Shown here: positions 1 through 13,068 of the stretch, one piece after another
How the letters are laid out: the number at the start of each line of letters is the position of its first letter
Numbering within the stretch: position 1 is the stretch's first letter
Origin: Pleurotus djamor
Lineage: Eukaryota > Basidiomycota > Agaricomycetes > Agaricales > Pleurotaceae
Direction: 5' to 3'
Length of the DNA stretch: 57,069 nucleotides
Assembly: GCA_029747585.1 (NCBI GenBank)
Contig: JAPEVF010000265.1
Coordinates: 1-57,069 of the forward strand
Position numbers and translations under genes: made by a program
The notes under the pieces: model-generated
Told to the model about the DNA's origin: nothing
The model's input: only the letters and a program-made list of their open reading frames with translations
Database searches by the model: none

Positions 1-899
1 CAAGTCGAGGCCCTCATCTTACGTAACGATCGCTTCAATACCACCTTCCCGTCATTTTGGCGTCGATTCTCCATTCAACGCCCTCGTGAACTCAACCTTG
101 CTACATCCTACTACCTCCAAACTANTGAAACTCGTGGTCATCCTATTCCACCCGCGAGGCAGCGAGCACGGCGCGATTCACAGAGTCTCGCTTCAGGGAG
201 ATGATCGATCCCTCTCCTCGACTCGGAATCCATCGACTTGGACTCCGGATCCATGACCTGTATATCGACTGTCTTCTCATTATGACCATCTTTTTACCAA
301 CAACGTCAATTCCGTATCGATCCCCGGCCTTTTCTTACGCTTCGCCGCAAAAAAAATAGATCTTTGCCTCTTTACCCGCGCAGACACTTGCCAACGAGGC
401 TCCTTCCCAACCACGACACCGACGTACGTCTTTGCCCACTGCCAGCCAAGCTACTAGTGTATTGGAGATTCCAGAAGTGTCCTTTCGGAAGTGACACTCT
501 TTTTTGATAGGAGTTGTCATGACTTGGGTCGTAACCAGCGAGATTCGCCAATATTTAGCGTACCGAGCGTTAATTCGACTACCGAAGGCCCTGTTAATAT
601 TGGAGCAAACGTTCGCAAAGCTTGTCAACGCTGTATGGGGCCAGTGTCGGACGTCGTAGTCAGGGGTACCGCGGTACTGTTTCTAAAATTCTAATTTCTG
701 GCTCGCTTCGCCGCGGCTACGCCAGGACCCCGGTTATTGGCAAGGGTGGCCTCAACATGTAGGTTCGATGTTAGGTTTGAATGAATGTTTGAACAAAATG
801 TGGCTGAATATATTTGTCTGATATTCGGACGATGCCCAGAGGGTGTTTCAATTCGCCGATCAGGCATTGGGTGCCGTAAAGTAAGTTTTTCGTAAGTCG

Positions 900-2530
900 G
901 GTTTTTTGAAGTCTATGCACCAACTCGGAAGCTGACGTTGAGACCTCCATCTAGGGCTACACCGCTCCTGCGGGCTCCTCGAATCTGGGGGACAGTCAGC
1001 GATGACTACATATTCAACACCCTAACTGCTTAATAGGGACCTCCTATCGTAATGGTTCTCTCGCTCGGAATCCTGCATCCTGTTATGACCTCCATCCGTT
1101 ACATCCTCCCCTGATAGATGGGCCGGACGGTCTGTGGACTCATTCATGCCACTCCAATCGCAATCTTTGATCTCGTTTCACAATCCGAGGTCTACCAGCG
1201 CACCTTCGACTCATTTGAATTGCAATACATTGAAATGCATCCAATGCGCGAATTTTCGCAATAGTGCGACGGCAACATAGCCGAATATACCACAGTCAGT
1301 GGCGCCGATTACTGAGGCCTGAGGACTGAACATCTTTTCGACTCTGGCGAAATGTGAACGTCGCTGGGAACGATTATATTGTGATGTCGTTGGAAGTCGG
1401 ATATTGGCCCTAAGCCTACTTGATTGCTCCTCGAGTGCCGTTGCCGTTTTCTTATCTCACTGGCGTAGGTGACCTATCATATATCACTGTTCGCTCATGA
1501 GTTGTTGAAGGGTCCATGGTAGCTTGCGATAAGATAACTCTAGAAATCAGTTTGGAATAATAACCCAAACTATCCTAGCGCTACATAACCAACCTTATAG
1601 TGAATCTCATTACCACTGCCTCCATCGTGCTTTGAGTTGACTTCCGCTGAAAGCTGTCACCACATAAGATTCCAGATGGTGAAACCGGGACGATATAAAC
1701 CTTGTCGGGCTTCCTTCAACCAGGTCTTGAGCCCCATAGACGCTAAATCTGATAGTAGCGTTTATATAATGACTTAGAATGCTACTCTTGGGCTCGACCT
1801 AGAGTAACCTGCATCGCGAGTCGTCGGGGAGGAGGAACGATCCCNTATCTCCTAGTCCCTAGGCCCATCCTCCTAGGTTCACATCAAGTCACTTTCGGGT
1901 TTGTGAGGAGTCAAACGTATCTACGTGGACTGCCAACGTCTCAGAGAGGTACTCGAGCTGACCCTCATAAACGATCCATCAATCTTTCAAATACCCCTGT
2001 CGCACATTCAGTCACACTCTGCACACAATTTTCTGGTCGATCGAGACGTGGACACCTTCGCTTTGATTAGTTGGCCATTCCTGGGGAATAACACTCTTTT
2101 CTTTTCTTTTCTTTGAAGTACGCTAGCCATCATAATGGCCACCCTTAAGGATTCATTCTCGTTCATCATTGAGGGAGTGGTGTTGCCCGTGTTTTGTGTT
2201 CCGTGGCTATTTAATGGACTCTAGGATGGCTTGCATAAGAATGGAAGCGTCTACTCACTCGATGGGTGGGTGGATGTACGCGACATGTCAGGACAATGGC
2301 GACACAATACTTATCCGCATTTTGCTCGCGCCCTGCTCGCGCAGTGGCATAGTAATACTTGAGTAATACTTTCTTTAGTCCTAGCATCATCGTGCATCCA
2401 GAATCATATTTTGGCCGCAAATTCAGTATATGGTCGGAAATTCAGCGTAATTTGCTGCTGAGAGTTGGCGCTTCTGTCTGTGGAGGTTGACTCTGTTCGA
2501 ACTTCGAAGACTGAAGTGAAGTTGTCCGTG
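900..2530. other. No supported gene
   Basis: Only short open frames without splice-linked partners or recognisable motifs are present. This is the interior of the duplicated segment, and it is longer than the corresponding interval at 13860-14745. There is an isolated N at 1845. I see nothing else. Confidence 0.5.
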
Positions 2531-2747
2531 CCCGTCAGGGGTATTCACGTGTTGCGACGCGATGCCTGATTCCATTTCTGGCGACTTGGTCTCTTCACAG
2601 GCTACCACCAACCACGGTCTCTACACCGTCTTCGCTCCAACCACAGCTGCAATACAGCTTGAAGCGTGTAAATTGGGCTGAAGAGGCCCCAATGCGTACA
2701 TAGGCCTTCATCGTAATCAAGCAACACAACCAACCGCGCTCGGAGTT

Positions 2748-3366
2748 ATGAACAACATCCTTTTGCTCCCTGTTCTCAATACGTCTCGGACGCAGGGCCT
2801 AATTCCTTTCAATTTCCACATTCTGCGCGACGACATACAGCTGGACGGCTACCAACTGTACGCAGTGGAGAAATGGATTGTCGATCGCAAACGGACGCTA
2901 CCCGTTCTGACTGTATACACCGGACACCCGGAGCACACTGTCCCTGTGGTTTCACTTGCGCCAGAGAGCGCGGAGGAGTGGGACAAGGCTATACACTACC
3001 TGAGGCGCGATGGTGCGAGACCGAAGCAAACGCCGCATGGAATCATCATGAATACGTCTCTTGCGGGGTTTCGGAGCGACTTTACGATTGTGTATATTCC
3101 TGGGGGATACTTTGGCGCGGTGAAGGATCAGCTGTATACGAACATCAACTTGCTGCGGATGGGGTGCTCTGGGAGAAGTGCGTTGACACTGGAGGAACCA
3201 AGGTATGTTGTACTTTTCTTGTTATTTGGGGTTGGGTTCGCCGAACTGCGTTGTTAGTGATACGACGAAGGATCGGTTTATCTCAATGTATCACTTGCCA
3301 GAGTTTTCGGTCACCGATGCCCCCTTGCCGCAAGCATCAAGTCCGTCACGACCGAAGCCTAAGAAG
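2748..3366 (+). pseudogene. STB6-like gene fragment (5' end only)
   Basis: This is a partial copy of the STB6-like gene found complete at 14959. It preserves exon 1 almost residue for residue, including the block VEKWIVDRKRTLPVLTVYTG, the first intron with donor GTATGT and acceptor TTAG, and the start of exon 2 (DRFISMYHLPEFSVTDAP). Identity to the parent stops at about 3366 (parent 15576). Beyond that the frame runs into unrelated sequence and stops at 3406-3408. It therefore encodes at most about 200 residues of a roughly 1,390-residue protein. Upstream flanking sequence is duplicated too, so it could still be transcribed. A truncated N-terminal product is possible but I infer a pseudogene. 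Confidence 0.85.
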
Positions 3367-3779
3367 AAACTGAAGTGGGAAGTAAATTCTAAGAGGCAGG
3401 CGTGGTAAGGGCGGAGATGAACTCTAAACGGTTAAAAAGAGTCCAAGTCCATGCATCCCAACACCTCGAACTGACAGGGTTTCCCCTCCCGAAGGTACGT
3501 TGTAGCCAGCGGAAAAAGGGGGTCTCCCCCCAGATTCCGCTGTGTGTATTGACTATCTACCAGTACAGACCAAGGGTGCGAGTAGGGTACCAACTACGTT
3601 TACGGCTAGCTAAGGGCAAGGACTCGCAGGTCTGCGATACGGTAAGGTTGCAAGTCCTCATGCTGTCGATACAGTGGGCGCTTGAATGGACGCTGGCTTC
3701 GTGACAGGTTCAAGACTCGAAGAGCCAGCGTAGACTTGTAGAGTAGTCTACAGTGTCGTGTATCCCGAAACAACAAAGA

Positions 3780-6540
3780 CGATACTTGTGAAAAGAACAG
3801 GGCATGAGAAAATGAATGAGAAATGAGAAAATGAGGTAGACTTACCAGGCCTCAAGGAGGCACTCGCACGGGCCTCGTGAAAAGAGCAAAGGAGATGGAC
3901 GAAACAAGGTTGGTAGTGCGGAAGATAAGACGGCTTGTCGTGATCGTGAACAATATCATAGTTCGAGCGATGCGTGATGTGACCACTGGGGAGGTGGTTG
4001 GCGGCGCGATCGAGAAGTGTTATCGAGAGACAGCGAAGATGTGCATTTGGCGGTCCCGTGTACCTCAGAATAACAAAGGCTGTGCTAGAGAAACGAGAAG
4101 GAATGAAAAAATGAATGAAAATGACGAAATTTGTATAAACTTACCATGGAAGCCAATAGGTATCAAAATAACTACATGATCACTCGCCGCAATGGGGAGC
4201 TGGAAGCAGGAATAACAAGGGACTTGAGAAGGGAGGCGGTTGGCCCTGAGTTCACGGATCGTCGAAACAATGGGGATAGAGGGGCCACGAAGAAGTTGGC
4301 GGCCGAGTCAAGAAGGGGTGATGGTACTGCGACTCGGTGCGAGTAACCTAAACCAACACAGGGATAATGCAATGATGCTAGAAGAATGATTGTTCAGAAC
4401 AAAGACTAGATATGAGAACATCGAAAGAACTTACATGGAAAGTGGTTGTGTCCCCAAACGGCCTTGACGTGGCGCGGTCGAAAAGGGAGCTGAGTGCGGC
4501 GGAGTCAATCTTGGTGCAGTGGATGAGCGTCACCCCTGCAACGAAGGGGTTCGGTTGACCAAGGAAGTAAAACGATCAGATTCGGACTGCAGGCAGAGGA
4601 GGTGGTTGGTGGCGCGGTCGAGAAGGCGTGAGGGTATGAGGGTTGATGCGAGCCTTCGAAGGAATATGGTCGGTGCCGCGACATCTGTGACAATGATAAT
4701 ATGAGAAAAGAAAGCAGGAGCAGAAACATAGAATAAACTTACAAAAGGGCATCATGGAGGGACAGCCGGAAAGAAACATGAAGGAAGGCCTCGTGAAGAC
4801 GCAGGAGGACAGCACTATTTCGAAAAGAGAACACATAAGAAACAAGACTAGCAATGGGAACATGAGATCAACTTACGAAGCAAGGGTATATAGGTACGAA
4901 GCCTTCGACCCAATGAACCCAATGAAGGCATTAATGGCGGCGTGTAGTATGGGCGCTGGTGGCGCGGTCGAGAAGGGAGATAAGGCCATGGAAGAGTGTA
5001 TCACTCTTGCGAGGAAGGGGGTCGGTTGACCAAGGAAGCAAAATGATTGGATTCCGAATGGAGATGGCAGAAGAGGTGGTTGGTGGCGCGGTCGAGAAGA
5101 CGTGAGGATACGAGATGTGATGCAAGCCGTCGAAGGAATACGGTCGGTGCCGTGAGATCTGGGACAAGGGCAATGAGCAAAGAAAACATAAGCGGAAACA
5201 TAGAATAAACCTACAGAGGAGACAGCTCGACACTGGGTGCCATGGAGACACCCTGTTCATCCCTCGAGACGGGGAACACGACGGAGGGCGTATATAGATA
5301 GCCAGAGCCGTCGCATCCCCAGGGACTTGGACAAGGATGATAGAACTATTAGAAAAGAAAAACACGTAAGAACCAGGATTAGAAATGAGAACATGAGACA
5401 AACTTACGAAGCAAACAATCAAGTACTCGCAGACCGGCCAATCCTTCTCCTCGAAAAGGAAGATGCAAGAACGGCTCTTGTAGCGCGGTTGAGGAGTGGC
5501 CGGAACTTGACGCAAAAAATGTTCAGCAAGAAATAGACTAGAATAAGCTTGCATGAGCCCGGAAAACAGATATGAGGTAACTAACATGACTTACAAGGGA
5601 GCTGCTGGTTTAGGTGCCATGAAACCTCCATAACAAGTCCTCACGAAAGGGAAGATGGAGAAACGGCCCGGGTGGCGCGGTCGAGAAGAGAGCTGAGTGT
5701 AGTGATGTCGACTTCGGCTTGATGGAGGAGAGTATACCCCATGCAACGGAGGAAGCAAAAAAGATCGGGCTGGGGGCAGGACAGTTGGTTGGTAGCGCGG
5801 TCGAGCCGAAAAAAGTATGCCGGTAACCACTTCCGCCGAATTTAGCTGACCATGTCGCTGGTAAAGCCATGTCTTGACATGTCATGGGAGAGCACGACCC
5901 GCCAATCGGCCAACGAGATCACTGGAGGAAAGAGAACATTAGGATACTAAGGTATCAAAAGAATCGAGAGGGCACTTACACAACGCACGGATCGGGATCG
6001 CGGAAACCACCCTCAAAAGTCGAGCACGACGTGGAAAGAGTGGTTGGTCGCGCGATCGAGGAGCGAGACTCAGACAAGAGAGTCCGGTCGAGTCGAAGAG
6101 GGGATCTCCTTCACGAGAGAGTCCGCCTCAAAAAGATACGGATAGTAAGGGTACGAGGCCACGCGGCGCTGATCGGCCGGTTCAAGATAATGGTCAACTG
6201 AAAATAGAACGAGATGAGTTCAACATAACGTCCAAGAGACAAGATGGAAGAAAAAAAAAGTTGAAAATACTCACAAGTCTGTTCGGTCACTTGATCAGCG
6301 AAAAAGTGACGACGTTCAGGGTGTGGATGACCGTCGCATCGGCCCATTGCAAGCGACGGAAGGGGGCCGGCATGGTTCTACACAAGAGGGAAAAGAGTCA
6401 GTACATGGGCCGGCTATTGTGGGCATAAAACATACCAAAGAGGAAGCACCACATCGAGTCCTGCGCATGGACATCGCGAGCAGGGGGACGGATAGCAAGG
6501 GAGGAATCATGGAGGACAGCCATGGTCAGGGTGGGGGGCG
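3780..6540 (-). repeat. Array of exon-like repeats with minus-strand splice sites (candidate multi-exon gene, possibly decayed)
   Basis: On the minus strand I see about ten splice donors (GTAAGT, GTAGGT or GTGAGT) near 6274, 5979, 5594, 5407, 5214, 4876, 4742, 4434, 4144 and 3845. Several are followed by a good acceptor 56-62 nt downstream, for example 5594-5538, 5407-5346, 5214-5159, 4876-4815 and 4742-4685. The core word CTTCTCGACCGCGCCACC or a variant recurs near 6050, 5795, 5680, 5490, 5090, 4966, 4616, 4476 and 4008. Two blocks, 4543-4742 and 5013-5214, align almost end to end. By hand their differences fall mostly on third positions of the frame reading SRHRPYSF...FSTAPPTTSS. Several frames are open and no single one runs through the whole array. 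A chain of in-phase exons from 5845 to a TGA at 4576 is possible. I do not recognise the product. Confidence 0.5.
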
Positions 6541-9500
6541 GCAGTGAGGTGCAACGATGGAAGAAAGAGATGGTGCGGCGGAGCACCTGGACGGCGGCGA
6601 GTAAGGGAGCAGGGCGACGAAGCGAATGCCAGACGCCATGGTGGCATAGTGGAGGGACATGGAGGGGGGTAAGGACAAGGCGATTGGCGGAACAGAGGCT
6701 TATATATTTTTCGTTTGCTTGCTGCTGTTTAGACAAAGATATATCTACTTATTATTTGTTGGTGAGTAATATATCAAGATTCACAGATTTGACTCTTACA
6801 TACCTGCGCAGCGTAGTCCCCTTGCGAATCCTGATTCAACTGGAATAAAGCATAGTCCATCAGCCGAGAAATTCTGGTGTTCGTTGTCACGTAAACAAGA
6901 CCCGATCGTTCCTAGAGGTAATCAGCAAGTCAGCGTGTGAGTGTGTTAACAAGCTCAAGAAGACAGTGAGGTGATAACGTTACCTGTCGCGGCTGAGATT
7001 TCATATTTGGATTCGGGGGTACGTGTGCACTGAGTATGGACACAGCGATCGGGGGTGTTTAACTCTCGCCCTCTGACACTGCACCCCACAACCGAGATGC
7101 ACCCTTGTTGTTAGTGCGATTACAGCGTGCGTGCTCTCAGAAGGACAAACGGGTTTGTTCTTGGAGCACCTGTCGAGCAAGAGGGCGTTGAGCTCATGTT
7201 GGTTCATCATGGATGATTCATGATCCGAGGCATTGCGGGATATGTGTAAGAATTACGAAAGAATGGCTAGTCAAAGTGGTGAGGAACATTCTCAAGTTCT
7301 GAATTACCAGGAGGACTTACAATAATATTTGCTCAGCCACGAATTTGTGGCTGAGATGATCGCGGTCAGAGACCAAGTCTAATAGCCGCCCACCTTCCTT
7401 CCTCCCTTCCAAGTTCCTTCCCTCTCCCCTCATCGTCTTGAGTCCTTTCTCCCATGTACTCTCTGCTTATTTCTCTTGATTTGCTCGTAGGACCATTGAC
7501 ACACGTTGCGGCCGCCGGCTCCCTCGACATCCCTTTTTGCGTCTTTACTTACAAAATTCAAATGTGCTCTCCTACTCTCCTCCCGCTTGACCTCATGCCG
7601 CCGCACCATCTAGTTCCCCATGGCCACTCTTTGACCTCGCCGCTAATCGATTCTTGCTCTGTACTTGTCCAATTCTTGTAAATCCCCCAGCAAATTACCT
7701 GTCATAATGCATCTTTTTCGGTAGGTAATTCCCCGCCCCCCACCTGATTCAATGACTACCTTACTGGTTCTCAACAAGCATAACGAATATCCGTATCTCC
7801 TTAAGCACCGCTCACTGCGACTTGGGACTTTTGTGGCCCCGATTTTCTTGATGCTTGGAGGCACATTTCGCGGTCCAAACCATCCGATTCCTTTCCCTGT
7901 TTCTCTCACTTCCATTCGTTATCAACGTGTCTTTCACATTTGGTGCTGACTAGGTGATCACCAGCTGCTGCGCACTTGATCTCACTTTGTCATCTTCTCT
8001 TTTCGCTCTGATATACAGGGTTTCCTTCCCGGCAAAGACGGAACCTACACGTTGAATTTCCGGGCATCTTTGGCAACGATGACTCGGCGCTTTCCCTTCA
8101 ACTTGATGAAATTGCCTTTGGGACGTCGAGTCGTCGGACACCATCGACAACGTCAAGGTTAGGTCGGTTGCCGGGGAACAGGATAAAGAAGGTATCTTTC
8201 TCCGTTGCACCCAGCCCCATCTTTGCCTCTGTGGTGGTATGCAAATCTTTGTCCAGACTTGGTAGCGAAGAGCATGATCACCAAGTTGGATTCTGGATCA
8301 TCGGACTAAGATTAGCTTCAGGTATATATTTTTCTTACTCGTCTCCTCCCTCCGTAGAATAGTTCTATTTCCTCGCTTCACGCTTCAAGTCCGAGATACT
8401 GATCTCAACTACCCTCTTTTCCAGGGTGTTTTCCTTTTTCTCGTTGTCTCCATACCCTCGGACGAGGAAGGTGATGCCGTTACCACCCCTTGAGCTTATG
8501 TTCACCGCCGATTGCCGTACCTTACTTCTTTTCTCGTGTCACGTAGTCTTATTCCTCATCACTGTATAGATGTATTGTCTCCTCGTCGTACCCTGAACTT
8601 CGATGTAAGCGGGACCCGTATGTGCATCAGCTAGTCCTATAGAACATGTCTGTACCTAGAGTAGTTAGACTCATTGTTGTGGACACGATAGCGACTGAGT
8701 CGATATTTTCAGACGGCCGACGTGGGATAATGAACATTAAAATTTTGCGGTTTTCGTCATTTGGTGTGGTGATTGAACAAATGATTATTAGGGAGCTTGA
8801 GCGCGAAGACGCGAAAGAGGAACATTGGTTTGAGTAGTCAGAAAGTCCGGAACAAGTGTAGGCCAAGACGTGAAGCGTTCGGTTTCAAGTCTTGAAGATC
8901 AATGACTGCGCAAACTCCCTTGATTCTCTCCTTGCACGGACGTACTGGTACTACACTTCTGCGACTTACTCTACGACGTCGACTTTAGTAGAAAATGAGC
9001 CTTGAGAATAATTGATATTCCTCAGAAACTCTCGCCGAAAGACGCGTTTTGCATTCTCCTGCGAGACCCCTGAGTAGTTCTGACTTGGCCGTGTCGCCTT
9101 GATTGGCGTCGAATGGCTTGAATTCATCACATTGAGCATGATACAAGCCTTGTATTTCTCGTACAAGCAGATTCAAGTGGAAGAACCGCGAACGTGAGCT
9201 TACTGGGGTACACGCGACTAGCATCATGTCCTGGAGGGTCCAGGGAGGAACGACGGAATACTTCAAACTGCTGAAACGAAACGGCCGTTACTACTTCAAG
9301 GAGCTCTTCGTGACGAATTCATTGACGTCTCATTCTCTATACGCAGGACTGTGTATACTACTTGCTACTTGCGTAGCTGCACACAGTCTACGGACTCATC
9401 AAAGCAATCCACCGATGACTGACGAGCGCAAGTTACAACTACCACCAAGACGAACGATCTCAAATGTTGGCTCCGACCACTATTCATACCTTGTGTATTA

Positions 9501-10102
9501 GATGTATATCGTGTGCCTCAACATTCAGCACCTCCAAATCTAATTGACTTTCTCGAAGTAGACCTTCACTAGAGTACATTCGCTCATTCGGCTTCACGCA
9601 ACAAGTGGGGTTCATTGGTCTCATATCTATCTATCCTAGAACACAACAAGTCGACATATCAATATCTAATTTAATTACTTCGAGCCACTAAGCCCGTAGG
9701 GAGCTCCGTCCAGCCAACGACATATCTGCGACCAAACAAACGGAGCGTGTGCGTCGGAGGAAACGACGAGCGGGGGGCCGAGAACGACAACGACATGAGT
9801 CCCATCTTCCATGGAATGTTCACAACCATCTTTGGCGTCGGCGGAGTCATCGCGCACGACGTACATGGTGACTGAATGAACATACCCTATTCAGTCAAAT
9901 TGAGGGTGGATTAGCAAGGCATCACCGCCCTTCGCGTACCAAGCAAGCTTCTCCGACTCCGACTGTGGAATGTTAAACGATCGAGTAGAGTACTTCTAAT
10001 TGCGATCGCACGCAGCGCTAAGACAACCACATAGAAGGGTGGTGGTGGATCACTTCGGCGTGATGCGAAGATAACGCGAAGAAAGAAAAAAGNGAAGGAA
10101 GN

Positions 10103-10140
10103 GAAAAAGGAAAAAGGAAAAAGGAAAAAGGAAAAAGGGA
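10103..10140 (+). repeat. Microsatellite, GGAAAAA unit
   Basis: Five to six tandem copies of a 7-nt purine unit (GGAAAAA) follow a degenerate GAAAGAAAAAA stretch that contains two of the isolated Ns (10093, 10102). No coding role is seen. Confidence 0.85.
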
Positions 10141-11025
10141 AGAAGCAGGGGGACGGACTTATTTGACTGACTTTTCGCTTTGGGGTGGTAATGATGATTG
10201 ATAATTTGATTGTTCCCTCGTAACAAGGGCGTGGATAGAGGGGACAGCAAGTTAGACTTTGCTTCGTAGGTCGTAAGTCCATTCATCATCATGGAAGCCT
10301 AGGAGGAATCGATCAATGTTCAAGGAAGAATGGGGGTGATTCGCAGTGACTCACTCGCGTAGGCATATTCCAACGGCGAAGCTTGAGAGGACATATTAGG
10401 ATTATACTTCCATCTTATTGCACGACATTATCGGCGAAGCTAAAATCAGTGGAAACGCCGTTCCAGGTACGCGACGGCCTGTGTGTAAATGATCATCGTC
10501 AACCCATAAAGAGACGAGAGGGGTACCCATATGGAAATCAACATTGAATAACTCACTTGTCACTCGGTATGCCTTTTTGCGCGATCGGTTTTTGGAGAAG
10601 TTCTGCTGCGCGAGGTTATTCATGATGAGGGTGCGTTGCTATGTAGGATCATTGTGGGTTTAACAGCAAGGGTCGATGAGAGTATGAGCGCGGGCGTTGA
10701 CTCTGAGCATGCTGGACATCGCGTACAAAAGAGGATAGAGTATGTTGCTCTCGGAGGTCGGAGGTCGGAGGCCTGGGTCCTAGAACGAACTTGTGTGAAG
10801 TTAAACGTTGAGGGAGTTTCGATGGAGTTGGAACGCGTGGGTAGGGAGAGAAGAAAGGTATAAAGAGTCTGTTGGTTGGGTCAGTTGGGAATCAGCAGTT
10901 TTCGTCTGCATCCTCCTCCTCCTACCCTCCCCCAGTCGTTCCACATCGTTCGCAACGCCCTCCTCACACATCTTCGCCTATCTTGCTCGTCGTTCGGCGT
11001 TGGCTTCGTCTTGGTTATCGTTCGC

Positions 11026-11060
11026 TGCCGCCGCCGCCGCCGCCGTCGTCGTCACCGCCG
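11026..11060 (+). repeat. Short CCG/GTC triplet run
   Basis: A run of GCCGCCGCC... passes into GTCGTCGTC. It generates poly-proline, poly-arginine or poly-alanine in different plus-strand frames and explains the low-complexity open frames around it. Confidence 0.75.
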
Positions 11061-13068
11061 ACATGCGCTCCGAATCGACCTTGCGATCAAGCTAGACATC
11101 AACATCAACATTCATATTCAAAGGTTAGTGAGTCATCGTCTCCGATAACCCGCTAATTGACTCACCCGTCCTTCTTCCTAGGTAGGTCCTCGTAAGGCAC
11201 GTCCTCACTCGCATTCCGCATCTGCTTTGTCATTTGGCAAGTAAGTAAACAACATCCACTCGTGTCGATCATAGAAAAATGATGTACTTACTTATTGATT
11301 TGTCCCGCAGATATTTTCTTCGTCACGGCGTGCATTTGATTTTGCGCCGATGCTTGCCGCCGTGTTGGTTGACGCGTTGACGGCTGCATCACCACCATCA
11401 CCACGGTGGTCGTTGCTGTCACGGACGGGGTGGACTTGGCCACGGAAGCATAATGCGTACGAATTTGACGATGTGAGTATGATTCTGTGTGTGATTGGTT
11501 TGACGGTCGACTTACCACTTGTATTTCCGACGCTTAGGCTGTCACTCAAGAACTGAGGCCTGAGGCGTGCGCGTGAGGGGCTACGTCGTCGAAAGCAGCC
11601 GCCTTGGTTGTTTGAGACACGGTCAAGACTGCGTGGTTCCCTATTTTATAGATGATATTGAATGGTTTCAATGTCAAGTTAATGTTGATGTATTGATGGT
11701 TGGCTTACCTCGATCGCGTCTGTACTTATTATTGTTGGCCTTCCGTACCACGAACGATTAGTTTGTAGGAGACTTGGAGGTTATTATCATGGTCGGCTAC
11801 TGGAATTGAAACATGACGTAGTAGTAGGTATTGATACGACGCAAAAATGTACTTTGCCTAGAAAAAATGAATACAACGATGATCCGTGAACTCATTTTCG
11901 ATTGAGGTATTGGACGCACGACATGCATAAGTAGTTGAACGATGAAGAGGTGACTTGGAGGTGGCGGTCAAGGTAGAGTTGGCACCTCAAGCTTTCTTTC
12001 CCGCCACCAACACCATCGACGATTTCCTTCTTTCCCTTGCGCTTCCCTACTCTCTTCCTCTCGTCTCTGCATGCTCTTCCATCCACCTAGTCCCTCAGTC
12101 GTCTCACGTTCCCTCGAGCTGGAGCGTAAAGACGATGGGATGTCTCCCAATCTCCGCCCCTCCACCTCGTCTCCCAATCCCTCCTCCCTCTCTATTCCCT
12201 TTGATATCTCCTGCTCCTTGCTGCTCCCCTCCCCCGATCTCCCTCGGACGCCTGTGACCAAGACACCAAGTCGCGTGGAATCGCACCGTAATCTTCAAGA
12301 ATCCAATTCATTCCAAAATCATCAGATACAACTTGGCAAGTCACTAAGAAATGGGGATTAAAAATATGTGGATTCGGTGGGTCCTATCATTTTGAGTGGT
12401 TTGAGTANTTTTTGGTGCGTTTTTTTCTTCTTCCTGTGCAGTTACGCGTCATCCGCTGATAATAGCTCGCGATTGTAGCTCTGTGTGGTACGTCGGACGT
12501 GTGATAGGCGGGGTGAATGGCTGGGTAACAGGGTGAGTTGGTTTCGGCGACTTCACAGACGGCCAAGTAGGCGATTTGGTGCCTCCGGTATGCAACGTAC
12601 GAAGGGAGCGGCATGACATCCATACACGGAGGGCTGTGGTGACTGGGAGGGCGGAGGATGGATTGGTGGACGCGTGAGTATACCCTTGTATGCGGGGTAG
12701 AGGATCGTTCGCCGTGGAAGCGTAGGGAAGGCATATGGGAAGGGACAGGCGCGGGGAGAGAGGAGGGAAGAGAAGAGAGAGATGAATTGGTGGGTGGCAG
12801 CGGGCTCGGTGAGTTGGGATCATGCATCTACGGGGTTGGAACAAGAGGTGCTAACGACCAGAATCAGGATGATGGGTGCTCGAGGACGATGAATGCCATC
12901 GGTGGTGGGCCACTGAAAACACGAAGGAGAGGGTTGCGAGACGCATATAGAGTCGACGGATGTATCTAGAGAGATGAGACAATGTGAATTTGGACGGTAT
13001 TCGATCGTTGGCTCAACATCGGTGCCCATTGACGCAAGCGGCCCATGACGTACTTCCATGCGGCCACC

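Larger units (their letters stand above)
53..3366 (+). repeat. Segmental duplication, upstream (broken) copy
   Basis: This stretch is a direct-orientation duplicate of about 13069-15576. Near-identical blocks are 53-900 against 13069-13860, and about 2530-3366 against about 14745-15576. The first block starts at the shared words CATTTTGGCGTCGATTCTCC. The second includes upstream sequence and the first part of the STB6-like gene. The middle (900-2530) is longer here than the matching interval downstream and I could not align it by eye. The copy ends inside STB6 exon 2, so it is incomplete at the gene's 3' side. I see no reverse transcriptase, integrase or transposase between the copies. Confidence 0.85.
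6550..13068. other. Gene-poor interval without a supported gene
   Basis: No frame here joins across plausible introns into a recognisable protein. A weak candidate is a 47-codon, two-exon minus-strand frame (10623-10557 joined to 10478-10402, intron GTGAGT...ACACAG); I would not call it. Proline-, arginine- and serine-rich frames around 10870-11150 come from triplet-rich sequence, although they are followed by donor/acceptor-like sites (11125-11181, 11241-11310). Spliced noncoding transcripts cannot be excluded. Isolated Ns lie at 10093, 10102 and 12408. Confidence 0.5.

Noticed and set aside
335..628. 97-codon minus-strand frame in the duplicated segment
   Set aside because: In the other copy the opposite strand carries the longer open frame and neither shows motifs; there is no evidence of coding.
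3780..6540. CRISPR-like or satellite array
   Set aside because: Repeat units are hundreds of bases, diverged, and built around eukaryotic splice sites. There are no short identical repeats with unique spacers, and the genome is eukaryotic.
10872..11156. Proline/serine-rich and arginine-rich plus-strand frames
   Set aside because: Three overlapping frames are all open because of CCG/GTC triplets and TCC runs. None continues convincingly across the following introns.
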